In this document: positions 1 to 5,626 of the stretch, piece after piece
Numbering within the stretch: position 1 is the stretch's first letter
How the letters are laid out: each line of letters opens with the position of its first letter
The notes under the pieces: generated by a model
The model's input: the letters and a program-made list of their open reading frames with translations, nothing else
The model's database searches: none
Told to the model about the DNA's origin: nothing
Position numbers and translations under genes: made by a program
DNA from: an uncultured Oscillospiraceae bacterium
GTDB lineage: Bacteria; Bacillota; Clostridia; Oscillospirales; Oscillospiraceae
Direction of reading: 5' to 3'
Assembly (NCBI GenBank): GCA_934661715.1
Contig: CAKUJL010000055.1
Location: 1-8,171 of the forward strand
Length of the DNA: 8,171 nt

Positions 1-17
1 CTTTTGCTCTGCAAAAG
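1..17. repeat. Short perfect hairpin at the window edge
   Basis: Seven-base arms (CTTTTGC / GCAAAAG) around a TCT loop. It is truncated by, or starts exactly at, the window edge, so its full extent is unknown. On the minus strand it would be the last of the hairpins seen after the reductase gene. Confidence 0.5.
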
Positions 18-76
18 TCCTTGTGAGGGGGCTGCCTCGGTGCGAGGCGAGTCTCGCTGCACCACAGCTCCTCCCA

Positions 77-112
77 GCGAAGAGAAATTTCCAGAGGAAA
101 TTTGCTCTTCGC
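77..112. repeat. Long hairpin, 16 paired bases with one bulge
   Basis: Arms 77-92 and 96-112 pair over 16 bases with a three-base loop (93-95) and a single bulged G at 104. The arms hold GCGAAGAG and AAATTTCC with their complements. It is followed immediately by a small hairpin, 114-118 with 126-130 (GGTTC / GAACC). It is too stable and regular to be chance. It could be a structured RNA element or a palindromic repeat unit. Confidence 0.6.
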
Positions 113-195
113 CGGTTCAAGACTGGAACCTTGCTGCTCGGCACCGAAATTGTGCGAAAACGCTCCAAACCGGAACTTCCTAAAACAGAAAACGA

Positions 196-221
196 GAGTG
201 CTCAGATACTCGTGAGCACTC
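196..221. repeat. Perfect 9-bp hairpin
   Basis: Arms 196-204 (GAGTGCTCA) and 213-221 (TGAGCACTC) pair perfectly around an eight-base loop. No T-tract follows on either strand, so a simple terminator role is unlikely. Confidence 0.6.
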
Positions 222-262
222 CCGACTTCTACTGCACTGCAAACCTAGACCCCCAAGGATTT

Positions 263-284
263 CAAAAGGGCCGCGGCCCTTTTG
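263..284. terminator. 22-base perfect palindrome with A/T flanks, possible bidirectional terminator
   Basis: Positions 263-284 are a perfect palindrome: CAAAAGGGCCG followed by its exact complement. Folded, it gives a GGGC-type stem whose base is an A4/T4 pairing, so either strand would carry a T-run at the 3' foot of the hairpin. That fits a compact bidirectional intrinsic terminator for the reductase transcript on the minus strand. The GC part is short and the T-run ends in G, so a plain palindromic repeat remains possible. Confidence 0.45.
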
Positions 285-288
285 TTGA

Positions 289-306
289 GCTGCGCTGCAG
301 CGCAGC
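289..306. repeat. 18-base perfect GC-rich palindrome
   Basis: GCTGCGCTG is followed directly by its reverse complement with no spacer, only four bases from the palindrome at 263-284. Two perfect palindromes of this size side by side are unexpected in ordinary sequence. Confidence 0.6.
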
Positions 307-332
307 AAGCCCCCGCAATTTCTTCTTGGCGG

Positions 333-377
333 CTCGACACCACTCTTCTTTGCGCAGCTAAGAAGAATGGGGTCGAG
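333..377. repeat. 45-base imperfect hairpin
   Basis: The outer arms CTCGAC (333-338) and GTCGAG (372-377) pair perfectly. Pairing continues inward through 340-342 with 368-370 and 344-350 with 360-366, broken by mismatches at 339/371 and 343/367. The mismatches inside a long stem look like decay of a once-perfect inverted repeat or a natural RNA stem. It lies 41 bases past the reductase stop codon. Confidence 0.55.
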
Positions 378-388
378 AAAAGGACAGA

Positions 389-405
389 CTGGTGGCCTCC
401 ACCAG
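389..405 (-). terminator. Hairpin just after the reductase stop, weak terminator candidate
   Basis: Arms 389-395 (CTGGTGG) and 399-405 (CCACCAG) pair perfectly around a three-base loop, 12 bases past the TAG stop of the aldo/keto reductase. On the minus strand a T7 run precedes the hairpin, and only a broken T-rich stretch (TCTGTCCTTTTC) follows it. It may end or protect the reductase mRNA, but it lacks the clean trailing T-tract of a strong intrinsic terminator. Confidence 0.4.
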
Positions 406-417
406 AAAAAAAGGGCT

Positions 418-1512
418 CTACTTCCCAAAGTAGCCTTCCATCTCTGCCATCCTTTCAGACTGCTTCACATGGAACGGGCAGCGGCTGTCGCAGTGGCCGC
501 ATTGGGCGCAGTCCTGCGCGGTTTTTTCGAGCGTGAGATAGTGCTCTCTGGCGAGGCTGTCGCCGAGTCTGGCGAGGTCGTAGTACTTGTTCATGAGCGC
601 GATATCGAGCCCCATCGGACAGGGGTGACAGTGTTTGCAGTAGACGCACTTTCCGAGCGTGCTTTTGGGCGCGAAGGTCGAAACAGCGGCGTAGTCGCGT
701 TCTTCCTCGCTTGTTTCGAAGAAGGACAGAACCTCGCGCAGCTCCTTCTCGCTTCCGTAGCCGGGAAGGACGGTGATCACGCCGGGCTTATCGAGCGCGT
801 AGGCGATGCACTGCGCCTTTGTCAGGGCCGTTCCGAACGGGGACTGCGCCGCGTCCAGCAGCTGTCCGCCGCAAAACGGCTTCATGACCGAAATGCCGAC
901 GCCCTCCGCCTGACAGCGACGGTAAAGATCGAAGCGCTCGGCGTTTTCTCCGAAGCCAAAATCGCCCTTTCCGTAGTCGTAGACGGGGTTGATGCTGAAC
1001 ATCATCATGTCGATGAGCCCCATATCCAAAACCCGGTTGGCAAGCAGCGGCGTGTGGGTAGAAAGCCCCAAATGGCGCACGACGCCCTGCTCTTTAAGGC
1101 CCAGAAGGTAGGATAAAACGCCGTTTTCCTCATAGGCCTTGAGGTCTGCTTCCTCGTCCAGACAGTGGATGAAGCCGAAGTCGATATAGTCCGTCTGAAG
1201 ATTTTTGAGCTGCCAGTCGACCGACCGTTTGATCTCGTCCAGCTCCGTCGTCCAGCCGTATTCGCCCGTGGTGTAGTCGGCGCCGAAGTGCACCTGCAAG
1301 AAAACGTCCTTGCGGATATCTGCCAGCGCCTTGCCGTAGGCCGGGAAGATCGCCGCGTGGCCGCCCGCCATATCGAAATAGTTGACGCCGAGCTCGAAAG
1401 CCGTGCGGACGGTCCTAATGATATCCGCCTCCTTCTGTGCGCCGACGACGGACGAGCCCATGCCGAGCACGCCGATTTTTTCGCCGCCGTGGGGTAATAT
1501 CCTATATTCCAT
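418..1512 (-). CDS. Aldo/keto reductase with C-terminal ferredoxin-like [4Fe-4S] domain
   Basis: This is a cytoplasmic oxidoreductase-family protein of 364 residues. Residues 1-275 or so follow the aldo/keto reductase TIM barrel: YRILPHGGEKIGVLGMG at the N-terminus, NYFDMA around residue 47, YIDFGFIH ending at His116, and GLSTHT. The tail carries two iron-sulfur cysteine sets, C289/C292/C295/C298 followed by Pro, and C335/C338/C341/C345 followed by Pro, as in the ferredoxin-tailed reductase subfamily. Asp47 and His116 match the catalytic tetrad, but the expected Tyr aligns with His52 and the expected Lys with His75. Classical NAD(P)H carbonyl reduction is therefore uncertain. The start has an AGGAGG site seven bases upstream and its own promoter. 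The substrate cannot be told from sequence. The family call is firm; the activity is not. Confidence 0.9.
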   Translation of the reverse strand: MEYRILPHGGEKIGVLGMGSSVVGAQKEADIIRTVRTAFELGVNYFDMAGGHAAIFPAYGKALADIRKDVFLQVHFGADYTTGEYGWTTELDEIKRSVDWQLKNLQTDYIDFGFIHCLDEEADLKAYEENGVLSYLLGLKEQGVVRHLGLSTHTPLLANRVLDMGLIDMMMFSINPVYDYGKGDFGFGENAERFDLYRRCQAEGVGISVMKPFCGGQLLDAAQSPFGTALTKAQCIAYALDKPGVITVLPGYGSEKELREVLSFFETSEEERDYAAVSTFAPKSTLGKCVYCKHCHPCPMGLDIALMNKYYDLARLGDSLAREHYLTLEKTAQDCAQCGHCDSRCPFHVKQSERMAEMEGYFGK

Positions 1513-1519
1513 GCGTGTT

Positions 1520-1525
1520 CCTCCT
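1520..1525 (-). promoter_or_regulatory. Ribosome binding site of the aldo/keto reductase
   Basis: A perfect AGGAGG on the minus strand, seven bases before the ATG ending at 1512. It fixes the start codon. Confidence 0.85.
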
Positions 1526-1540
1526 GATCGTATTTCCTAT

Positions 1541-1569
1541 ACTGTAGACCCGTGAAACCGGCCTGTCAA
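1541..1569 (-). promoter_or_regulatory. Sigma-A-type promoter of the aldo/keto reductase
   Basis: On the minus strand a perfect -35 box TTGACA (1564-1569) is followed after exactly 17 bases by TACAGT (1541-1546), matching four of six bases of the -10 consensus. It lies in the 84-base gap after the mutase gene and before the ribosome site, so the reductase is probably transcribed on its own. The gap also holds an A/T-only inverted repeat (AAAATT / AATTTT, around 1573-1592) that is too weak to call a terminator. Confidence 0.65.
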
Positions 1570-1596
1570 TGCGGGAAGGAAAAATTCAGGAAATTT

Positions 1597-3927
1597 TCAG
1601 AAATGCAGCAGCGCCCGAGCGCCGGTGCGGAGCGCTTCCAGCGCGTTTTGCGCGTCCTGCATGGAGTCTGCCTTTGCGCTGAGGTAGCATTTGAGCTTCG
1701 GCTCGGTGCCGGAGGGACGGACGATGAGCTTTGCGCCGCTGTCTAACCGGAATTCGAGAACGTCCGATCTGGGAAGACCGGTATCGTCCAGAAGGTAATC
1801 CGTTTTCCCGGTGACGCGTTGGCCGGAAACCGTTTCTGGCGGCGCGGCGCGAAGATCGTCCATGCGTTTGGACATCTCCTCCATCGCGTGGCCGCCGGTG
1901 AAAGCGAAGCTCTCCTGAGCGTTTGCGAAAAAGCCGAATTCGCGGTAGAGCGCCTGCATCGCTTCGTGCAGCGTCCTGCCGTGTTTTTTGTGGAAAGCCG
2001 CCGCTTCGCAGACCAGAAGCAGGGCATTGACGCCGTCCTTGTCGCGCACGTGGCTGCCGGAGAGGTAGCCGCAGCTCTCTTCAAAGCCGAAGACGAACCG
2101 GTCAGGGCTTCCTTCGCGCTCGAGTAGGCCAATCTGTTCGCCGATGAACTTGAAGCCCGTGAGCGTGCGCCGCAGCTTCGCGCCGTATTTTTTGCAGACG
2201 GCCGCGGCCATATCCGTCGAGACGATCGTTGTGACGACGACGGGCTGTTCCGGCAGCGTGCCGGTTTCCTGCCGCGTCTTGAGAACGTAGTCCAGCAGCA
2301 GCACGCCGACCTCGTTTCCGGTCAGAAGCCGGTAAGCGCCGGTTTCGTCCGGGGCCGCAACGCCGCAGCGGTCACAGTCCGGGTCGGTGCCGGCGAGAAG
2401 ATCGGGGTGCAGCCGCTTACAATACGACAGCCCCAGCGCCATCGCCTCCGGAATTTCGGGGTTCGGGTACGGGCAGGTCGGGAACGTCCCGTCGGGCCGG
2501 GACTGCTCTTCGACCAGCGCGTAGTTCCGCACGCCGAGTTTCGCAAAAAGCTGTTCTGCCAGCTCCCGGCCGGAGCCATTGAGCGGCGTGTAGACGAGCT
2601 TAAGATCGGAGAGGTCTTCGCGCGTGGTGCGAAGCGACAAAACGGCGCGCAAAAACGAATCCAGCACGGAATCGGAGATCCATTGGATTTTTCCGGCTTT
2701 CAGAAGGGAGGAAAAATCGCCTGTCTGAATTGCGTCAAAATACGAGCGGTTTTTCAGATTCTCCGCGATCTTCGCCACACCCTCCGGCGTCAGCTGGCAG
2801 CCGCCCGGGCCGTAGACCTTGAAGCCGTTATACTGCGCGGGATTGTGGCTGGCCGTGATGCACACGCCGACGGCGCAGGAAAGCTGCCGCACGGCAAAGC
2901 TCAAGGTCGGGACGGGCTCGAGCCGCGGGTAGAGATACGTCTCAATTCCGTTCGCGGCAAAGACGCACGCGGTTTCCTCCGCAAAAAGGCGGCTTCCGAT
3001 GCGGCTGTCATAGCCGACGGCGGCGCGTTTAGGAAGGGGAGCAGCGTTCACGAAATCCGCTACAGCCTGCGCCGCCCGGCGCACGACGGGGACATTCATC
3101 CGGTTTGTGCCCGCGCCGAGCACGCCGCGAAGGCCGCCCGTTCCAAATTGCAGCTCGCAGCCGAACGCGTCTTCGATCGTTTCCGGATGCAGCGCCATCG
3201 CGGAGAGCTCCCGCTTCAGCTCCTCGTCCAAATCCCGCTGCGCCAGCCACTCGGTATAGCGCTCTGCGCTGACACCGCCCCTTTGCAGCGCCTCGCAGAT
3301 GGGAAGAAGTTCGGAAAACTGCGAGAGGTTCCAATCGCCCACGCCTTTTTTGGAAGCGTCGCCGACACAGGCAACGAGAAAGCCGCCCGCGTGACCGGCC
3401 TGCGCACCCGCGACCGCGTCTTCCACGACGAGGCAGTTTTTTGGCGAAAGACCCAGCAGTTCCGCGGCCTTCAGAAAGACCTCGGGGTCTGGCTTGGCGC
3501 GGGTGATCCGGCTTCCGTCGCACACCGCGTCAAAAAACGAGCCGAGCCCCAGCCGCTCTAAAATATACGGCGCGTTGCGGCTGGAGGAAGCGACGGCAAG
3601 CATCAACCCCCGGCATCGCAGCGTGTCGAGCGTCTGCTTGACGCCGGGATTCAGGGATGCGGGCGTGAGATCTTGCAGAAGCTCGCGGTAGCGTTCGTTT
3701 TTCCGCGCGGCCAGCTGCTCCTTTTCTTCCTGCGTCCAGACCTTATCGCTTTTTTCGAGAACGATATCGAGACTCGCCATACGCGAAATGCCGAGCAGCC
3801 GCTCGTTCACCGACCGGTCAAACGGCACGCCGATGGACGCGGCCAGCTCCTGCCACGCTTTGAAATGGAACTCGTCCGTCGAGCACAGAACGCCGTCGAG
3901 ATCGAATAAAATGCCCTGTAACGACAT
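1597..3927 (-). CDS. Bifunctional fusion: beta-phosphoglucomutase (HAD) plus alpha-phosphoglucomutase/phosphomannomutase
   Basis: This is one continuous 776-residue cytoplasmic protein containing two whole enzymes. Residues 1 to about 215 are a beta-phosphoglucomutase of the HAD family. They show FDLDGVL with nucleophile Asp9 and acid/base Asp11, the cap-region LLGISRMASL, VASSSRNA near 112-119, and KPDP plus VVEDAVAG near 145-174. The domain would interconvert beta-glucose-1-phosphate and glucose-6-phosphate. Residues from about 221 to 776 are a full-length PgcA-type hexose phosphate mutase. They show FGTGGLRG (261-268), the phosphoserine loop TASHNP with Ser360, the metal loop D515-D517-D519-R520, the sugar loop GFEESCG (614-620) and phosphate-binding RPSGTEP (737-743). 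This half would interconvert glucose-6-phosphate and alpha-glucose-1-phosphate. All key residues are present in both halves. A GGAAAGGA-type site precedes the ATG. The gene follows the ABC operon across a terminator hairpin. Confidence 0.92.
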   Translation of the reverse strand: MSLQGILFDLDGVLCSTDEFHFKAWQELAASIGVPFDRSVNERLLGISRMASLDIVLEKSDKVWTQEEKEQLAARKNERYRELLQDLTPASLNPGVKQTLDTLRCRGLMLAVASSSRNAPYILERLGLGSFFDAVCDGSRITRAKPDPEVFLKAAELLGLSPKNCLVVEDAVAGAQAGHAGGFLVACVGDASKKGVGDWNLSQFSELLPICEALQRGGVSAERYTEWLAQRDLDEELKRELSAMALHPETIEDAFGCELQFGTGGLRGVLGAGTNRMNVPVVRRAAQAVADFVNAAPLPKRAAVGYDSRIGSRLFAEETACVFAANGIETYLYPRLEPVPTLSFAVRQLSCAVGVCITASHNPAQYNGFKVYGPGGCQLTPEGVAKIAENLKNRSYFDAIQTGDFSSLLKAGKIQWISDSVLDSFLRAVLSLRTTREDLSDLKLVYTPLNGSGRELAEQLFAKLGVRNYALVEEQSRPDGTFPTCPYPNPEIPEAMALGLSYCKRLHPDLLAGTDPDCDRCGVAAPDETGAYRLLTGNEVGVLLLDYVLKTRQETGTLPEQPVVVTTIVSTDMAAAVCKKYGAKLRRTLTGFKFIGEQIGLLEREGSPDRFVFGFEESCGYLSGSHVRDKDGVNALLLVCEAAAFHKKHGRTLHEAMQALYREFGFFANAQESFAFTGGHAMEEMSKRMDDLRAAPPETVSGQRVTGKTDYLLDDTGLPRSDVLEFRLDSGAKLIVRPSGTEPKLKCYLSAKADSMQDAQNALEALRTGARALLHF

Positions 3928-3934
3928 AAAACCA

Positions 3935-3940
3935 TCCTTT
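3935..3940 (-). promoter_or_regulatory. Ribosome binding site of the mutase fusion
   Basis: AAAGGA on the minus strand, seven bases before the ATG ending at 3927. It begins only a few bases after the T-run of the terminator-like hairpin, so no room remains for a separate promoter between hairpin and gene. Confidence 0.6.
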
Positions 3941-3944
3941 CCAG

Positions 3945-3981
3945 AAAAATCGGCCGATGCAAGCGCACCGGCCGGTTTTTT
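3945..3981 (-). terminator. Strong intrinsic-terminator hairpin between the ABC ATPase and the mutase fusion
   Basis: Arms 3951-3960 and 3965-3974 form a ten-base-pair stem (one G-T pair) with a four-base loop. T-runs flank both sides: ATTTTT follows on the minus strand (3950-3945) and GTTTTTT on the plus strand. It starts seven bases after the ATPase stop codon and reads as a textbook terminator for the transporter operon. The next gene begins 18 bases beyond the T-run with no clear promoter, so it may act as a partial terminator that lowers mutase expression. An upstream promoter inside the ATPase gene cannot be excluded. Confidence 0.8.
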
Positions 3982-3987
3982 GATTGT

Positions 3988-5622
3988 TTAGAAGATAAGA
4001 GAACCGGAGGTGATGCACAGCCCCGACTTGCGGTCGAAGAGCATGATCTGATCGCCCGTGACGGAGAGCGGAACCTCCGTGCCGATGGTAAACAGCGAGC
4101 TTCCGAACACGACGCCGGTCAGCAGGAAGCCGCCCACGCGAACCTTGATCGTCGACTCCATGCCGGTGGGCATCGCGCCGTAAATTTCGCCGCGCAGGTT
4201 TCCTTCGTCCGCGATGTCAATGAACTCCGGCCGGATGCCGAGCACGAAGTCCTCGTTCGTGATCTCGGGGAGCTCCGCAAGGGAGTCATCCTCCTCGTCG
4301 ACCTTCGCGATGTGATAGCGGAAGACCTCGTCCTTGTTGCCCTTTTCGACATAGCCCTTCTGCGAGGCCTTTTCCTTGAGGTCCGCGGCCTTTTTGGCAG
4401 CCGCTTCGTCGCGGCCTGCAAACCACTTCGAAAGCTCGAGCGGCTTGGAAGGGGTGAATTTTGCCTTCAGACCGCCGAGAACGGTCAGATCGATCGAGCC
4501 GTCTGCGCTCTGTGCGCCCTTGGCCTCGACAAAGTTGATCGAGGGATTGCCGACGAAGTCCGCGACAAAGAGGTTTGCCGGGTGATGATAGACCTCCAGC
4601 GGCGCTTCATACTGCTGCAAAACGCCGTTGTTGATGAGGCAGATCTGCGTGGCAAGCGTCATGGCCTCCATCTGGTCGTGCGTGACGTAGACGAAGGTCG
4701 AGCCGGTCTCGACGTGAAGGCGCTGCAATTCGTAGCGCATTTCAAGCCGGAGCTTGGCGTCGAGGTTGGAGAGCGGCTCGTCCATGAACAGAACCGTGGG
4801 CTCGGGGGCAAGCGTTCTTGCGATCGCGACACGCTGCTGCTGGCCGCCGGAGAGCTCTGCCGGGTACCGGTCCATGAACATGCCGATCTTGACGATGCGG
4901 CTGACGCGGCGAACAGAGAGGTCAATCTCTTCCTTCGTGAGCTTGCGCACCTGCTTGACGAGGCTTCCGTCCTTGCAGAAGCGGAAGTCCTCGTCCAGCG
5001 TGCAGCCGGCGTCCTGCGCGGCCTTCTTCGCCGATTCGACCTTCGCGGTCAGGGCGGAAATTTCGGAAACGCAGTCCTTTCCGGACTCGAGGTGATAGGC
5101 AAAGAGCTTTTTCGCCGTGTACTGCGAGAGGGTAAACGCGTCGATGAGCTTCAGAACGGCCTTCTTTTCCTCCAGCTTTCCGTCCTTGTCGCGGCACTCA
5201 TCGAGCACAGCGGTGACCTCGGACGGCGTTTTCAGAATTTCCGCCAGACGCGCGGCGTTTTTGGCCTCGAAGTCGATCTTCGGCAGCTCTTCCTTTACAT
5301 TCGACAGGCCGAAGGAAATGTTCTGATAGACCGTCATGTTGGGCCAGAGCGCGTAGTTCTGGAACAGGAAGCCGACCTTTCTTTTGTTGGCCGGGACGTT
5401 GATGCCGAGATCGGAGTCGAAGACGACCTTGTCTCCAATCGTGATGCGGCCGGACGTCGGGGTCTCGAGACCCGCGATCATGCGAAGCGTCGTCGTCTTG
5501 CCGCAGCCGGAGGGGCCGAGCAGCGTGACGAAGGCGTTATTTTCAATGGTAAGATTCAGGTCCTCCACAGCGTAGAACTTCGCCCAGCGCTTGGTGACAT
5601 GTTCAAGTTTGATTTCAGGCAT
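3988..5622 (-). CDS. ABC importer ATPase with a large insertion in the helical subdomain
   Basis: This is the membrane-peripheral ATPase that powers the adjacent fused permease. All nucleotide-binding motifs are intact: Walker A GPSGCGKTT (36-44), Q-loop Gln88 in FQNYALWP, signature LSGGQ (257-261), Walker B TVLFMDEP (276-283), D-loop SNLD (285-288) and switch His315. The stretch YEAPLEVYHHPANLFVADFVGNPSINF (split by the family boundary near residue 350) and LGIRPE (461-466) show a TOBE-type regulatory domain as in MsmK/UgpC/PotA ATPases. At 544 residues it is far longer than the usual 350-380. About 115 extra residues lie between Q-loop and signature (roughly 108-235), and about 60 charged Lys/Glu-rich residues interrupt the C-terminal domain (roughly 388-455). 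An AGGAGG site overlapping the permease's last codons fixes the start and implies translational coupling. The ABC role is certain; the substrate is unknown. Confidence 0.93.
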   Translation of the reverse strand: MPEIKLEHVTKRWAKFYAVEDLNLTIENNAFVTLLGPSGCGKTTTLRMIAGLETPTSGRITIGDKVVFDSDLGINVPANKRKVGFLFQNYALWPNMTVYQNISFGLSNVKEELPKIDFEAKNAARLAEILKTPSEVTAVLDECRDKDGKLEEKKAVLKLIDAFTLSQYTAKKLFAYHLESGKDCVSEISALTAKVESAKKAAQDAGCTLDEDFRFCKDGSLVKQVRKLTKEEIDLSVRRVSRIVKIGMFMDRYPAELSGGQQQRVAIARTLAPEPTVLFMDEPLSNLDAKLRLEMRYELQRLHVETGSTFVYVTHDQMEAMTLATQICLINNGVLQQYEAPLEVYHHPANLFVADFVGNPSINFVEAKGAQSADGSIDLTVLGGLKAKFTPSKPLELSKWFAGRDEAAAKKAADLKEKASQKGYVEKGNKDEVFRYHIAKVDEEDDSLAELPEITNEDFVLGIRPEFIDIADEGNLRGEIYGAMPTGMESTIKVRVGGFLLTGVVFGSSLFTIGTEVPLSVTGDQIMLFDRKSGLCITSGSLIF

Positions 5623-5626
5623 GTGC

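Larger units (their letters stand above)
1..417. other. Gene-free, hairpin-dense intergenic region downstream of the aldo/keto reductase
   Basis: No credible gene is visible here. The short open frames on both strands run through palindromes, lack ribosome sites and give low-complexity translations. The stretch is instead packed with inverted repeats: 1-17, 34-48 (or the alternative 39-63), 77-112, 114-130, 141-155 (weak), 196-221, 263-284, 289-306, 333-377 and 389-405. The last lies directly after the reductase stop codon. Such density suggests an assembly of mobile palindromic repeats, a structured RNA, or a multi-hairpin transcript end. I cannot match it to a named RNA family. That it is non-coding is fairly certain; its function is open. 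Confidence 0.6.

Noticed and set aside
111..130. tRNA T-arm-like GGTTCAA stretch
   Set aside because: No acceptor stem, D-arm or anticodon arm can be folded around it; it is just part of a small hairpin.
23..428. Short open frames on both strands in the left intergenic region (112 residues on plus, 82 residues on minus)
   Set aside because: They run straight through perfect palindromes, have no ribosome site and show no domain-like composition; the minus-strand frame also overlaps the reductase stop.
2407..3561. 384-residue plus-strand open frame opposite the mutase fusion
   Set aside because: It is antisense to a gene with intact catalytic motifs in both halves, and is Arg/Ala-rich as expected from the mirror frame of GC-rich codons.
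3985..4030. Promoter for the mutase fusion inside the ATPase 3' end
   Set aside because: TATCTT and TAAACA resemble -10 boxes but neither has a credible -35 at the right distance; not enough to call.
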